DNA of 64,000 bases. It comes from Ciona savignyi (Eukaryota > Chordata > Ascidiacea > Phlebobranchia > Cionidae). The stretch lies in assembly GCA_000149265.1 (NCBI GenBank), contig CH002050.1, positions 522,583 to 586,582 on the forward strand, given 5' to 3'. A program made the position numbers and the translations under genes. Below the pieces are notes generated by a model, which had not been told where the DNA came from, did no database searches, and worked only from the letters and a program-made list of their open reading frames with translations. Below, one piece after another: positions 33,702 through 45,194 of this stretch (within the stretch, counting starts at the first letter, position 1; every line of letters starts with the position of its first letter).

Positions 33702-34251
33702 CGCGTACGAACGGTTCATAGTGATTAAGCACCAGCTAAATCAATCAAATAATACTATGCCCGGGTCAGAGGTGGTTGATCATTTTTGCATGGTATTCAT
33801 TTCTTATCGTACTTTTGCATTAATCAACCCTACGCTGTCATGAAACTAAATTTTGCTTAATGGCAGCCAACTTTCTCCCGAGCAATAATCAATGCTCTTT
33901 CTTACCTTTCATACATACTCACGTGAAACATTTAGATAAGGTGTAACATATTTGGAGATGTAAATCATTTGGAAATGTCTTAACTTTGACATTGTTACAT
34001 AAGTAAAACTCAAATGACAACCAAGCTCTAAATTGAAACGAATGTGACCTAATGATTGCAGGACGAGAAAGCGTGGGCTATCAAGGATAATGGCACGTGC
34101 TCTATAAGATATTGTAACGGTGACATATGCAAGCATTAAGCGACTCTTATTGTGTACACAAAAACCTTCAACAAAGAATCTTTCCGCGCGTGTGTTTAAC
34201 TCAAATATCCGAGAAACTATCTGTTTTCATATAGGAAGTGTGATAATCCAA

Positions 34252-34308
34252 GTCAGGATGGCCGAGTGGTCTAAGGCGCCAGACTCAAGAACCGAGGTTC
34301 TTCGCCGA
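34252..34308 (+). pseudogene. Truncated tRNA-Leu(CAA), 5' half
   Basis: 57 nt: 5' exon with box A and anticodon CAA plus 19 nt of intron, ending cgccga and fused to tgtctttactttgac of the spacer. No 3' exon and no box B. Confidence 0.92.
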
Positions 34309-34583
34309 TGTCTTTACTTTGACATTGTTACATAAGTAAAACTCAAATGACAACCAAGCTCTAAACTGAAACGAATGTGACCTAATAAATGCAGGACGAG
34401 AAAGCGTGGGCAATCAAGGATAATGGCACGTGCTCTATAAGATATTGTAACGGTGACATATGCAAGCATTAAGCGACTGTTATGGTGTACACAAAAACCT
34501 TCAACAACGAATTTTCCGCGCGTGTGTTTAACCCAAATATCCGAGAAACTATCTGTTTCCATATAGGAAGTGTGATAATCCAA

Positions 34584-34702
34584 GTCAGGATGGCCGAGTG
34601 GTCTAAGGCGCCAGACTCAAGAACCGAGGTTCTTCGCCGACATGAGGTGTTGAGTATTCTGGTCTCCGAATGGAGGCGTGGGTTCGAATCCCACTTCTGA
34701 CA
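34584..34702 (+). tRNA. tRNA-Leu(CAA) with 35-nt intron, unit 2 (reference copy)
   Basis: 119 nt. 5' exon GTCAGGATGG...CTCAAG (38 nt), intron 34622-34656, 3' exon TTCTGGTCTCC... (46 nt). Mature RNA is 84 nt with the long variable arm of class II tRNAs. The intron begins after base 37, the standard place, and its TTGAG (34650-34654) can pair with the CTCAA around the anticodon, as splicing endonuclease substrates do. A TTTT terminator follows within 8 nt. A catata motif lies about 27 nt upstream. Confidence 0.97.
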
Positions 34703-34928
34703 ATATTTTAAAATCACGAATAATTAGGCTTTTTTAACTGAAATCTATGGATAACTTTTTTAAGTATCCCAAGGAAGACTTTAAAAATCAATTCTATATT
34801 AAAAACAATTCAACATAATAACATTTAAGTTGTGCACAATATATTTTACCTAACCATTTGATTTCGTTAGCAATTTTTAACAGTATCTCAAAAGCATTTT
34901 TCAGTAATATAACTTTTGGGTTGGGCAA

Positions 34929-34944
34929 ACGATTTTAAAATCGT
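34929..34944. other. 16-bp palindrome in the array spacer (representative copy)
   Basis: acgattttaaaatcgt is its own reverse complement. It lies 27 bp beyond the Phe 3' end and recurs unchanged in nearly every unit; it is damaged in units 1 and 2. Confidence 0.85.
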
Positions 34945-34971
34945 CGGGATGTTTTTCTAACAAAATTAAAA

Positions 34972-35044
34972 TGCCTCGACCCGGGATTGAACCAGGGACC
35001 TTTAGATCTTCAGTCTAACGCTCTCCCGACTGAGCTATCGAGGC
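34972..35044 (-). tRNA. tRNA-Phe(GAA), unit 3 (reference copy)
   Basis: Consensus copy: acceptor GCCTCGA / TCGAGGC, D-arm GCTCAGTCGGGAGAGC, loop CTGAAGA, T-arm GGTTCAATCC, discriminator A. Minus-strand sequence after its 3' end is ttttaattttg, a Pol III terminator. Confidence 0.97.
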
Positions 35045-35050
35045 AACTAC

Positions 35051-35124
35051 TGGCCAGTACGGGGATCGAACCCGCGACATTCGCGTTATTAGCACGACGC
35101 TCTAACCAACTGTGCTAACCGGCC
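35051..35124 (-). tRNA. tRNA-Ile(AAT), unit 3
   Basis: One D-stem change (GCAC for GCTC) gives a mismatch at 12-23. Otherwise consensus. Its 3' end is 6 nt (gtagtt) from the start of Phe. Confidence 0.85.
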
Positions 35125-35671
35125 CGTACGAACGGTTCATAGTGATTAAGCACCGGATCAACCAATCAAATAATACTATGCGCGGGTCAGAGGTGGTTGA
35201 TCATTTTTGAATGGTATTCATTTCTTATCGTACTTTTGCATTAATCAACCCTACGCTGTCATGAAACTAAATTTTGCTTAATGGCAGCCAACTTTCGACC
35301 GAGCTATAATCAATGCTCTTTCCTACCTTTCATACATACTCACGTGAAACATTTAGAAAAGGTGTAACATATTTGGAGATGTAAAACATTTGGAAATGTC
35401 TTTACTTTGACATTGTTACATAAGTAAAACTCAAATGACAACCAAGCTCTAAATTGAAACGAATGTGACCTAATGATTGCAGGACGAGAAAGCGTGGGCA
35501 ATCAAGGATAATGGCACGTGCTCTATAAGATATTGTAACGGTGACATATGCAAGCATTAAGCGACTCTTATTGTGTACACAAAAACCTTCAACAAAGAAT
35601 TTTCCGCGCGTGTGTTTAACCCAAATATCCGAGAAACTATCTGTTTTCATATAGGAAGTGTGATAATCCAA

Positions 35672-35790
35672 GTCAGGATGGCCGAGTGGTCTAAGGCGCC
35701 AGACTCAAGAACAGAGGTTCTTCGCCGACATGAGGTGTTGAGTATTCTGGTCTCCGAATGGAGGCGTGGGTTCGAATCCCACTTCTGACA
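35672..35790 (+). tRNA. tRNA-Leu(CAA), unit 3
   Basis: 119 nt, exons at consensus. The intron has one change (aacagagg). Confidence 0.96.
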
Positions 35791-36059
35791 ATATTTTAAA
35801 ATCGCGAATAATTATGCTTTTATAACTGAAATCTATGGATAACTTTTTTAAGTATCCCAAGGAAGACTTTAAAAATCAATTCTATATTAAAAACAATTTA
35901 ACATAATAACATTTAAGTTGTGCACAATATATTTTACCTAACCATTTGATTTCGTTAGCAATTTTTAACAATATCTCAAAAGCATTTTTCAGTAAAATAT
36001 CTTTTGTGTTGGGCAAACGATTTTAAAATCGTCGGGATGTTTTTCTAACAAAATTAAAA

Positions 36060-36132
36060 TGCCTCGACCCGGGATTGAACCAGGGACCTTTAGATCTTCA
36101 GTCTAACGCTCTCCCGACTGAGCTATCGAGGC
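36060..36132 (-). tRNA. tRNA-Phe(GAA), unit 4
   Basis: Consensus throughout. Confidence 0.97.
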
Positions 36133-36138
36133 AACTAC

Positions 36139-36212
36139 TGGCCAGTACGGGGATCGAACCCGCGACATTCGCGTTATTAGCACGACGCTCTAACCAACTG
36201 AGCTAACCGGCC
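36139..36212 (-). tRNA. tRNA-Ile(AAT), unit 4
   Basis: Consensus throughout. Confidence 0.97.
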
Positions 36213-36760
36213 CGTACGAACGGTTCATAGTGATTAAGCACCGGATCAACCAATCAAATAATACTATGCGCTGGTCAGAGGTGGTTGATCATTTTTGAAT
36301 GGTATTCATTTCTTATCGTACTTTTGCATTAATCAACCCTACGCTGTCATGAAACTAAATTTTGCTTAATGGCAGCCAACTTTCGCCCGAGCAATTATCA
36401 ATGCTCTTTCTTACCTTTCATACATACTCACGTGAAACATTTAGAAAAGGTCGTAACATATTTGGAGATGTAAAACATTTGGAAATGTCTTTACTTTGAC
36501 ATTGTTACATAAGTAAAACTCAAATGACAACCAAGCTCTAAATTGAAACGAATGTGACCTAATGATTGCAGGACGAGAAAGCGTGGGCAATCAAGGATAA
36601 TGGCACGTGCTCTATAAGATATTGTAACGGTGACATATGCAAGCATTAAGCGACTCTTATTGTGTACACAAAAACCTTCAACAAAGAATTTTCCGCGCGT
36701 GTGTTTAACTCAAATATCCGAGAAACTATCTGTTTTCATATAGGAAGTGTGATAATCGAA

Positions 36761-36879
36761 GTCAGGATGGCCGAGTGGTCTAAGGCGCCAGACTCAAGAA
36801 CCGAGGTTCTTCGCCGACATGAGGTGTTGAGTATTCTGGTCTCCGAATGGAGGCGTGGGTTCGAATCCCACTTCTGACA
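36761..36879 (+). tRNA. tRNA-Leu(CAA), unit 4
   Basis: Consensus gene; followed by spacer type caaaattttgaaatc. Confidence 0.97.
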
Positions 36880-37147
36880 AAATTTTGAAATCACGAATAA
36901 TTAGGCTTTTATAACTGAAATCTATGGATAACTTTTTTAAGTATCCCAAGGAAGACTTTAAAAATCAATTCTATATTAAAAACAATTTAACATAATAACA
37001 TTTAAGTTGTGCACAATATATTTTACCTAACCATTTGATTTCGTTAGCAATTTTTAACAATATCTCAAAAGCTTTTTCAGTAAAATATATTTTGGGTTGG
37101 GCAAACGATTTTAAAATCGTCGGGATGTTTTTCTAACAAAATTAAAA

Positions 37148-37220
37148 TGCCTCGACCCGGGATTGAACCAGGGACCTTTAGATCTTCAGTGTAACGCTCT
37201 CCCGACTGAGCTATCGAGGC
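37148..37220 (-). tRNA. tRNA-Phe(GAA), unit 5, stem variant
   Basis: The anticodon stem reads TTACA instead of TTAGA, giving a C-C mismatch at 30-40. The same variant recurs in unit 15. Confidence 0.8.
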
Positions 37221-37226
37221 AACTAC

Positions 37227-37300
37227 TGGCCAGTACGGGGATCGAACCCGCGACATTCGCGTTATTAGCACGACGCTCTAACAAACTGAGCTAACCGGCC
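37227..37300 (-). tRNA. tRNA-Ile(AAT), unit 5, D-loop variant
   Basis: CAGTTTGTT replaces CAGTTGGTT, so one of the conserved D-loop GG pair is lost, which may weaken the elbow. Confidence 0.8.
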
Positions 37301-37848
37301 CGTACGAACGGTTCATAGTGATTAAGCACCGGATCAACCAATCAAATAATACTATGCGCTGGTCAGAGGTGGTTGATCATTTTTGAATGGTATTCATTTC
37401 TTATCGTACTTTTGCATTAATCAACCCTACGCTGTCATGAAACTAAATTTTGCTTAATGGCAGCCAACTTTCGCCCGAGCAATAATCAATGCTCTTTCTT
37501 ACCTTTCATACATACTCACGTGAAACATTTAGAAAAGGTGTAACATATTTGGAGATGTAAAACATTTGGAAATGTCTTTACTTTGACATTGTTACATAAG
37601 TAAAACTCAAATGACAACCAAGCTCTAAATTGAAACGAATGTGATCTAATGATTGCAGGCACGAGAAAGCGTGGGCAATCAAGGATAATGGCACGTGCTC
37701 TATAAGATATTGTAACGGTGACATATGCAAGCATTAAGCGACTCTTATTGTGTACACAAAAACCTTCAACAAAGAATTTTCCGCGCGTGTGTTTAACCCA
37801 AATATCCGAGAAACTATCTGTTTTCATATAGGAAGTGTGATAATCCAA

Positions 37849-37967
37849 GTCAGGATGGCCGAGTGGTCTAAGGCGCCAGACTCAAGAACCGAGGTTCTTC
37901 GCCGACATGAGGTGTTGAGTATTCTGGTCTCCGAATGGAGGCGTGGGTTCGAATCCCACTTCTGACA
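37849..37967 (+). tRNA. tRNA-Leu(CAA), unit 5
   Basis: Consensus gene. Confidence 0.97.
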
Positions 37968-38235
37968 AAATTTTGAAATCACGAATAATTAGGCTTTTAT
38001 AACTGAAATCTATGGATAACTTTTTTAAGTATCCCAAGGAAGACTTTAAAAATCAATTCTATATTAAAAACAATTTAACATAATAACATTTAAGTTGTGC
38101 ACAATATATTTTACCTAACCATTTGATTTCGTTAGCAATTTTTAACAATATCTCAAAAGCTTTTTCAGTAAAATATCTTTTGGGTTGGGCAAACGATTTT
38201 AAAATCGTCGGGATGTTTTTCTAACAAAATTAAAA

Positions 38236-38308
38236 TGCCTCGACCCGGGATTGAACCAGGGACCTTTAGATCTTCAGTCTAACGCTCTCCCGACTGAGCT
38301 ATCGAGGC
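38236..38308 (-). tRNA. tRNA-Phe(GAA), unit 6
   Basis: Consensus. Confidence 0.97.
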
Positions 38309-38314
38309 AACTAC

Positions 38315-38388
38315 TGGCCAGTACGGGGATCGAACCCGCGACATTCGCGTTATTAGCACGACGCTCTAACCAACTGAGCTAACCGGCC
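38315..38388 (-). tRNA. tRNA-Ile(AAT), unit 6
   Basis: Consensus. Confidence 0.97.
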
Positions 38389-38935
38389 CGTACGAACGGT
38401 TTATAGTGATTAAGCACCGGATCAACCAATCAAATAATACTATGCGCTGGTCAGAGGTGGTTGATCATTTTTGAATGGTATTCATTTCTTATCGTACTTT
38501 TGCATTAATCAACCCTACGCTGTCATGAAACTAAATTTTGCATAATGGCAGCCAACTTTCGCTCGAGCAATAATCAATGCTCTTTCTTACCTTTCATACA
38601 TACTCACGTGAAACATTTAGAAAAGGTGTAACATATTTGGAGATGTAAAACATTTGGAAATGTCTTTACTTTGACATTGTTACATAAGTAAAACTCAAAT
38701 GACAACCAAGCTCTAAATTGAAACGAATGTGACCTAATGATTGCAGGACGAGAAAGCGTGGGCAATCAAGGATAATGGCACGTGCTCTATAAGATATTGT
38801 AACGGTGACATATGCAAGCATTAAGCGACTCTTATTGTGTACACAAAAACCTTCAACAAAGAATTTTCCGCGCGTGTGTTTAACCCAAATATCCGAGAAA
38901 CTATCTGTTTTCATATAGGAAGTGTGATAATCCAA

Positions 38936-39054
38936 GTCAGGATGGCCGAGTGGTCTAAGGCGCCAGACTCAAGAACCGAGGTTCTTCGCCGACATGAGGT
39001 GTTGAGTATTCTGGTCTCCGAATGGAGGCGTGGGTTCGAATCCCACTTCTGACA
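38936..39054 (+). tRNA. tRNA-Leu(CAA), unit 6
   Basis: Consensus. Confidence 0.97.
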
Positions 39055-39322
39055 AAATTTTGAAATCACGAATAATTAGGCTTTTATAACTGAAATCTAT
39101 GGATAACTTTTTTAAGTATCCCAAGGAAGACTTTAAAAATCAATTCTATATTAAAAACAATTTAACATAATAACATTTAAGTTGTGCACAATATATTTTA
39201 CCTAACCATTTGATTTCGTTAGCAATTTTTAACAATATCTCAAAAGCTTTTTCAGTAAAATATCTTTTGGGTTGGGCAAACGATTTTAAAATCGTCGGGA
39301 TGTTTTTCTAACAAAATTAAAA

Positions 39323-39395
39323 TGCCTCGACCCGGGATTGAACCAGGGACCTTTAGATCTTCAGTCTAACGCTCTCCCGACTGAGCTATCGAGGC
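39323..39395 (-). tRNA. tRNA-Phe(GAA), unit 7
   Basis: Consensus. Confidence 0.97.
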
Positions 39396-39401
39396 AACTA
39401 C

Positions 39402-39475
39402 TGGCCAGTACGGGGATCGAACCCGCGACATTCGCGTTATTAGCACGACGCTCTAACCAACTGAGCTAACCGGCC
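39402..39475 (-). tRNA. tRNA-Ile(AAT), unit 7
   Basis: Consensus. Confidence 0.97.
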
Positions 39476-40023
39476 CGTACGAACGGTTCATAGTGATTAA
39501 GCACCGGATCAACCAATCAAATAATACTATGCGCTGGTCAGAGGTGGTTGATCATTTTTGAATGGTATTCATTTCTTATCGTACTTTTGCATTAATCAAC
39601 CCTACGCTGTCATGAAACTAAATTTTGCTTAATGGCAGCCAACTTTCGCCCGAGCAATAATCAATGCTCTTTCTTACCTTTCATACATACTCACGTGAAA
39701 CATTTAGAAAAGGTGTAACATATTTGGAGAATGTAAAACATTTGGAAATGTCTTTACTTTGACATTGTTACATAAGTAAAACTCAAATGACAACCAAGCT
39801 CTAAATTGAAACGAATGTGATCTAATGATTGCAGGACGAGAAAGCGTGGGCAATCAAGGATAATGGCACGTGCTCTATAAGATATTGTAACGGTGACATA
39901 TGCAAGCATTAAGCGACTCTTATTGTGTACACAAAAACCTTCAACAAAGAATTTTCCGCGCGTGTGTTTAACTCAAATATCCGAGAAACTATCTGTTTTC
40001 ATATAGGAAGTGTGATAATCCAA

Positions 40024-40142
40024 GTAAGGATGGCCGAGTGGTCTAAGGCGCCAGACTCAAGAACCGAGGTTCTTCGCCGACATGAGGTGTTGAGTATTCT
40101 GGTCTCCGAATGGAGGCGTGGGTTCGAATCCCACTTCTGACA
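40024..40142 (+). tRNA. tRNA-Leu(CAA), unit 7, acceptor variant
   Basis: Starts GTAAGGA: A3 faces G70, one acceptor mismatch. Confidence 0.85.
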
Positions 40143-40411
40143 AAATTTTGAAATCACGAATAATTAGGCTTTTATAACTGAAATCTATGGATAACTTTTT
40201 TAAGTATCCCAAGGAAGACTTTAAAAATCAATTCTATATTAAAAACAATTTAACATAATAACATTTAAGTTGTGCACAATATATTTTACCTAACCATTTG
40301 ATTTCGTTAGCAATTTTTAACAATATCTCAAAAGCATTTTTCAGTAAAATATCTTTTGTGTTGGGCAAACGATTTTAAAATCGTCGGGATGTTTTTCTAA
40401 CAAAATTAAAA

Positions 40412-40484
40412 TGCCTCGACACGGGATTGAACCAGGGACCTTTAGATCTTCAGTCTAACGCTCTCCCGACTGAGCTATCGAGGC
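40412..40484 (-). tRNA. tRNA-Phe(GAA), unit 8, T-stem variant
   Basis: T-stem CCGTG for CCGGG gives one mismatch (C50-T64). The variant is shared with unit 12. Confidence 0.85.
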
Positions 40485-40490
40485 AACTAC

Positions 40491-40564
40491 TGGCCAGTAC
40501 GGGGATCGAACCCGCGACATTCGCGTTATTAGCACGACGCTCTAACCAACTGAGCTAACCGGCC
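40491..40564 (-). tRNA. tRNA-Ile(AAT), unit 8
   Basis: Consensus. The 5' flank (cgcacgaacgattcat on the plus strand) is shared only with unit 12. Confidence 0.97.
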
Positions 40565-41110
40565 CGCACGAACGATTCATAGTGATTAAGCACCGGATCA
40601 AGCAATCAAATAATACTATGCGCTGGTCAGAGGTGGTTGATCATTTTGAATGGTATTCATTTCTTATCGTACTTTTGCATTAATCAACCCTACGCTGTCA
40701 TGAAACTAAATTTTGCTTAATGGCAGCCAACTTTCGCCCGAGCAATAATCAATGCTCTTTCTTACCTTTCATACATACTCACGTGAAACATTTAGAAAAG
40801 GTGTAACATATTTGGAGATGTAAAACATTTGGAAATGTCTTTACTTTGACATTGTTACATAAGTAAAACTCAAATGACAACCAAGCTCTAAATTGAAACG
40901 AATGTGACCTAATGATTGCAGGACGAGAAAGCGTGGGCAATCAAGGATAATGGCACGTGCTCTATAAGATATTGTAACGGTGACATAAGCAAGCATTAAG
41001 CGACTCTTATTGTGTACACAAAAACCTTCAACAAAGAATTTTCCGCGCGTGTGTTTAACTCAAATATCCGAGAAACTATCTGTTTTCATATAGGAAGTGT
41101 GATAATCCAA

Positions 41111-41167
41111 GTCAGGATGGCCGAGTGGTCTAAGGCGCCAGACTCAAGAACCGAGGTTCTTCGCCGA
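41111..41167 (+). pseudogene. Truncated tRNA-Leu, 5' half
   Basis: 57 nt with the standard breakpoint; first of two in a row. Confidence 0.92.
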
Positions 41168-41442
41168 TGTCTTTACTTTGACATTGTTACATAAGTAAAA
41201 CTCAAATGACAACCAAGCTCTAAACTGAAACGAATGTGACCTAATGAATGCAGGACGAGAAAGCGTGGGCAATCAAGGATAATGGCACGTGCTCTATAAG
41301 ATATTGTAACGGTGACATAAGCAAGCATTAAGCGACTCTTATTGTGTACACAAAAACCTTCAACAAAGAATTTTCCGCGCGTGTGTTTAACTCAAATATC
41401 CGAGAAACTATCTGTTTTCATATAGGAAGTGTGATAATCCAA

Positions 41443-41499
41443 GTCAGGATGGCCGAGTGGTCTAAGGCGCCAGACTCAAGAACCGAGGTTCTTCGCCGA
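41443..41499 (+). pseudogene. Truncated tRNA-Leu, 5' half
   Basis: Second in a row, 332 bp after the first; the flank reads tgtcattac instead of tgtctttac. Confidence 0.92.
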
Positions 41500-41774
41500 T
41501 GTCATTACTTTGACATTGTTACATAAGTAAAACTCAAATGACAACCAAGCTCTAAACTGAAACGAATGTGACCTAATGAATGCAGGACGAGAAAGCGTGG
41601 GCAATCAAGGATAATGGCACGTGCTCTATAAGATATTGTAACGATGACATATGTAAGCATTAAGCGACTGTTATGGTGTACACAAAAACCTTCAACAAAG
41701 AATTTTCCGCGCGTGTGTTTAACCCAAATATCCGAGAAACTATCTGTTTTCATATAGGAAGTGTGATAATCCAA

Positions 41775-41893
41775 GTCAGGATGGCCGAGTGGTCTAAGGC
41801 GCCAGACTCAAGAACCGAGGTTCTTCGCCGACATGAGGTGTTGAGTATTCTGGTCTCCGAATGGTGGCGTGGGTTCTAATCCCACTTCTGACA
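41775..41893 (+). tRNA. tRNA-Leu(CAA), unit 8, T-loop variant
   Basis: T-loop TTCTAAT (G57 to T) and variable arm GGTGG. Box B is altered, so transcription may be reduced. Confidence 0.8.
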
Positions 41894-42162
41894 ATATTTT
41901 AAAATCACGAATAATTAGGCTTTTTTAACTGAAATCTATGGATAACTTTTTTAAGTATCCCAAGGAAGACTTTAAAAATCAATTCTATATTAAAAACAAT
42001 TCAACATAATAACATTTAAGTTGTGCACAATATATTTTACCTAACCATTTGATTTCGTTAGCAATTTTTAACAGTATCTCAAAAGCATTTTTCAGTAAAA
42101 TAACTTTTGGGTTGGGCAAACGATTTTAAAATCGTCGGGATGTTTTTCTAACAAAATTAAAA

Positions 42163-42235
42163 TGCCTCGACCCGGGATTGAACCAGGGACCTTTAGATCT
42201 TCAGTCTAACGCTCTCCCGACTGAGCTATCGAGGC
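42163..42235 (-). tRNA. tRNA-Phe(GAA), unit 9
   Basis: Consensus. Confidence 0.97.
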
Positions 42236-42241
42236 AACTAC

Positions 42242-42315
42242 TGGCCAGTACGGGGATCGAACCCGCGACATTCGCGTTATTAGCACGACGCTCTAACCAA
42301 CTGAGCTAACCGGTC
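42242..42315 (-). tRNA. tRNA-Ile(AAT), unit 9, acceptor variant
   Basis: Starts GACCGG; A2 faces C71. Shared with unit 20. Confidence 0.85.
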
Positions 42316-42862
42316 CGTACGAACGGTTTATAGTGATTAAGCACCGGATCAACCAATCAAATAATACTATGCGCTGGTCAGAGGTGGTTGATCATTTTTG
42401 AATGGTATTCGTTTCTTATCGTACTTTTGCATTAATCAACCCTACGCTGTCATGAAACTAAATTTTGCTTAATGGCAGCCAACTTTCGCTCGAGCAATAA
42501 TCAATGCTCTTTCTTACCTTTCATACATACTCACGTAAAACATTTAGAAAAGGTGTAACATATTTGGAGATGTAAAACATTTGGAAATGTCTTTACTTTG
42601 ACATTGTTACATAAGTAAAACTCAAATGACAACCAAGCTCTAAACTGAAACGAATGTGACCTAATGATTGCAGGACGAGAAAGCGTGGGCAATCAAGGAT
42701 AATGGCACGTGCTCTATAAGATATTGTAACGGTGACATATGCAAGCATTAAGCGACTCTTATTGTTTACACGAAAACCTTCAACAAAGAATTTTCCGCGC
42801 GTGTGTTTAAACCAAATATCCGAGAAACTATCTGTTTTCATATAGGAAGTGTGATAATCCAA

Positions 42863-42981
42863 GTCAGGATGGCCGAGTGGTCTAAGGCGCCAGACTCAAG
42901 AACCGAGGTTCTTCGCCGACATGAGGTGTTGAGTATTCTGGTCTCCGAATGGAGGCGTGGGTTCGAATCCCACTTCTGACA
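42863..42981 (+). tRNA. tRNA-Leu(CAA), unit 9
   Basis: Consensus gene. The upstream flank has the tttacacgaaaacc and gtttaaaccaaat variants seen again at 47540, 60352 and 63952. Confidence 0.97.
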
Positions 42982-43253
42982 AAATTTTGAAATCACGAAT
43001 AATTAGGCTTTTATAACTGAAATCTATGGATAACTTTTTTAAGTATCCCAAGGAAGACTTTAAAAATCAATTCTATATTAAAAACAATTTAACATAATAA
43101 CATTTAAGTTGTGCACAATATATTTTACCTAACCATTTGATTTCGTTAGCAATTTTTAACAATATCTCAAAAGCTTTTTTCAGTAAAATATACTTTTGGG
43201 TTGGGCAAACGATTTTAAAATCGTCGGGGATGTTTTTTCTAACAAAATTAAAA

Positions 43254-43326
43254 TGCCTCGACCCGGGATTGAACCAGGGACCTTTAAATCTTCAGTCTAA
43301 CGCTCTCCCGACTGAGCTATCGATGC
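43254..43326 (-). tRNA. tRNA-Phe(GAA), unit 10, variant
   Basis: Base 3 is A (A3-G70 mismatch) and base 40 is T (wobble with G30). Confidence 0.8.
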
Positions 43327-43332
43327 AACTAC

Positions 43333-43406
43333 TGGCCAGTACGGGGATCGAACCCGCGACATTCGCGTTATTAGCACGACGCTCTAACCAACTGAGCTAA
43401 CCGGCC
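43333..43406 (-). tRNA. tRNA-Ile(AAT), unit 10
   Basis: Consensus. Confidence 0.97.
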
Positions 43407-43958
43407 CGTACGAACGGTTCATAGTGATTAAGCACCGGATCAACCAATCAAATAATAGGCTACTATGCGCTGGTCAGAGGTGGTTGATCATTTTTGAATG
43501 GTATTCATTTCTTATAGTACTTTTGCATTAATCAACCCTACGCTGTCATGAAACTAAATTTTGCTTAATGGCAGCCAACTTTCGCCCGAACAATAATCAA
43601 TGCTCTTTCTTACCTTTCATACATACTCACGTGAAACATTTAGAAAAGGTGTAACATATTTGGAGATGTAAAACATTTGGAAATGTCTTTACTTTGACAT
43701 TGTTACATAAGTAAAACTCAAATGACAACCAAGCTCTAAATTGAAACGAATGTGACCTAATGATTGCAGGACGAGAAAGCGTGGGCAATCAAGGATAATG
43801 GCACGTGCTCTATAAGATATTGTAACGGTGACATATGCAAGCATTAAGCGACTCTTATTGTGTACACAAAAACCTTCAACAAAGAATTTTCCGCGCGTGT
43901 GTTTAACTCAAATATCCGAGAAACAATCTGTTTTCATATAGGAAGTGTGATAATCCAA

Positions 43959-44015
43959 GTCAGGATGGCCGAGGGGTCTAAGGCGCCAGACTCAAGAACC
44001 GAGGTTCTTCGCCGA
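43959..44015 (+). pseudogene. Truncated tRNA-Leu, 5' half
   Basis: 57 nt, standard breakpoint; D-loop variant GAGGGGTC. Confidence 0.92.
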
Positions 44016-44291
44016 TGTCTTTACTTTGACATTGTTACATAAGTAAAACTCAAATGACAACCAAGCTCTAAACGGAAACGAATGTGACCTAATGAATGCA
44101 GGACGAGAAAGCGTGGGCAATCAAGGATAATGGCACGTGCTCTATAAGATATTGTAACGGTGACATATGCAAGCATTAAGCGACTGTTATGGTGTACACA
44201 AAAACCTTCAACAAAGAATTTTCCGCGCGTGTGTTTAAACCAAATATACGAGAAACTATCTGTTTTCATATACGGAAGTGTGATAATCCAA

Positions 44292-44410
44292 GTCAGGATG
44301 GCCGAGTGGTCTAAGGCGCCAGACTCAAGAACCGAGGTTCTTCGCCGACATGAGGTGTTGAGTATTCTGGTCTCCGAATGGAGGCGTGGGATCGAATCCC
44401 ACTTCTGACA
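44292..44410 (+). tRNA. tRNA-Leu(CAA), unit 10, T-loop variant
   Basis: GTGGGATCGAATCC: T54 is changed to A, in box B. Shared with 52602. Confidence 0.82.
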
Positions 44411-44680
44411 AAATTTTGAAATCACGAATAATTAGGCTTTTAAAACTGAAATCTATGGATAACTTTTTTAAGTATCCCAAGGAAGACTTTAAAAATCAAA
44501 TTCTATATTAAAAACAATTTAACATAATAACATTTAAGTTGTGCACAATATATTTTACCTAACCATTTGATTTCGTTAGCAATTTTTAACAATATCTCAA
44601 AAGCATTTTTCAGTAAAATATCTTTTGGGTTGGGCAAACGATTTTAAAATCGTCGGGATGTTTTTCTAACAAAATTAATA

Positions 44681-44753
44681 TGCCTCGACCCGGGATTGAA
44701 CCAGGGACCTTTAGATCTTCAGTCTAATGCTCTCCCGACTGAGCTATCGAGGC
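44681..44753 (-). tRNA. tRNA-Phe(GAA), unit 11
   Basis: One change, G26 to A, tolerated at this junction. Confidence 0.95.
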
Positions 44754-44759
44754 AACTAC

Positions 44760-44833
44760 TGGCCAGTACGGGGATCGAACCCGCGACATTCGCGTTATTA
44801 GCACGACGCTCTAACCAACTGAGCTAACCGGCC
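44760..44833 (-). tRNA. tRNA-Ile(AAT), unit 11
   Basis: Consensus. Confidence 0.97.
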
Positions 44834-45194
44834 CGTACGAACGGTTTATAGTGATTAAGCACCGGATCAACCAATCAAATAATACTATGCGCTGGTCAGA
44901 GGTGGTTGATCATTTTTGAATGGTATTCATTTCTTATCGTACTTTTGCATTAATCAACCCTACGCTGTCATGAAACTAAATTTTGCTTAATGGCAGCCAA
45001 CTTTCGCCCGAGCAATAATCAATGCTCTTTCTTACCTTTCATACATACTCACGTGAAACATTTAGAAAAGGTGTAACATATTTGGAGATGTAAAACATTT
45101 GGAAATGTCTTTACTTTGACATTGTTACATAAGTAAAACTCAAATGACAACCAAGCTCTAAATTGAAACGAATGTGACCTAATGATTGCAGGAC

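Noticed and set aside
37077-37271. Minus-strand frame with QSGERYTEDLKVPGSIPGRG
   Set aside because: This is the tRNA-Phe sequence translated, a well-known type of false protein; a similar frame at 49656-49850 and the plus frame at 43137-43400 (DPGLNQGPLNLQSNALPTEL) arise the same way.
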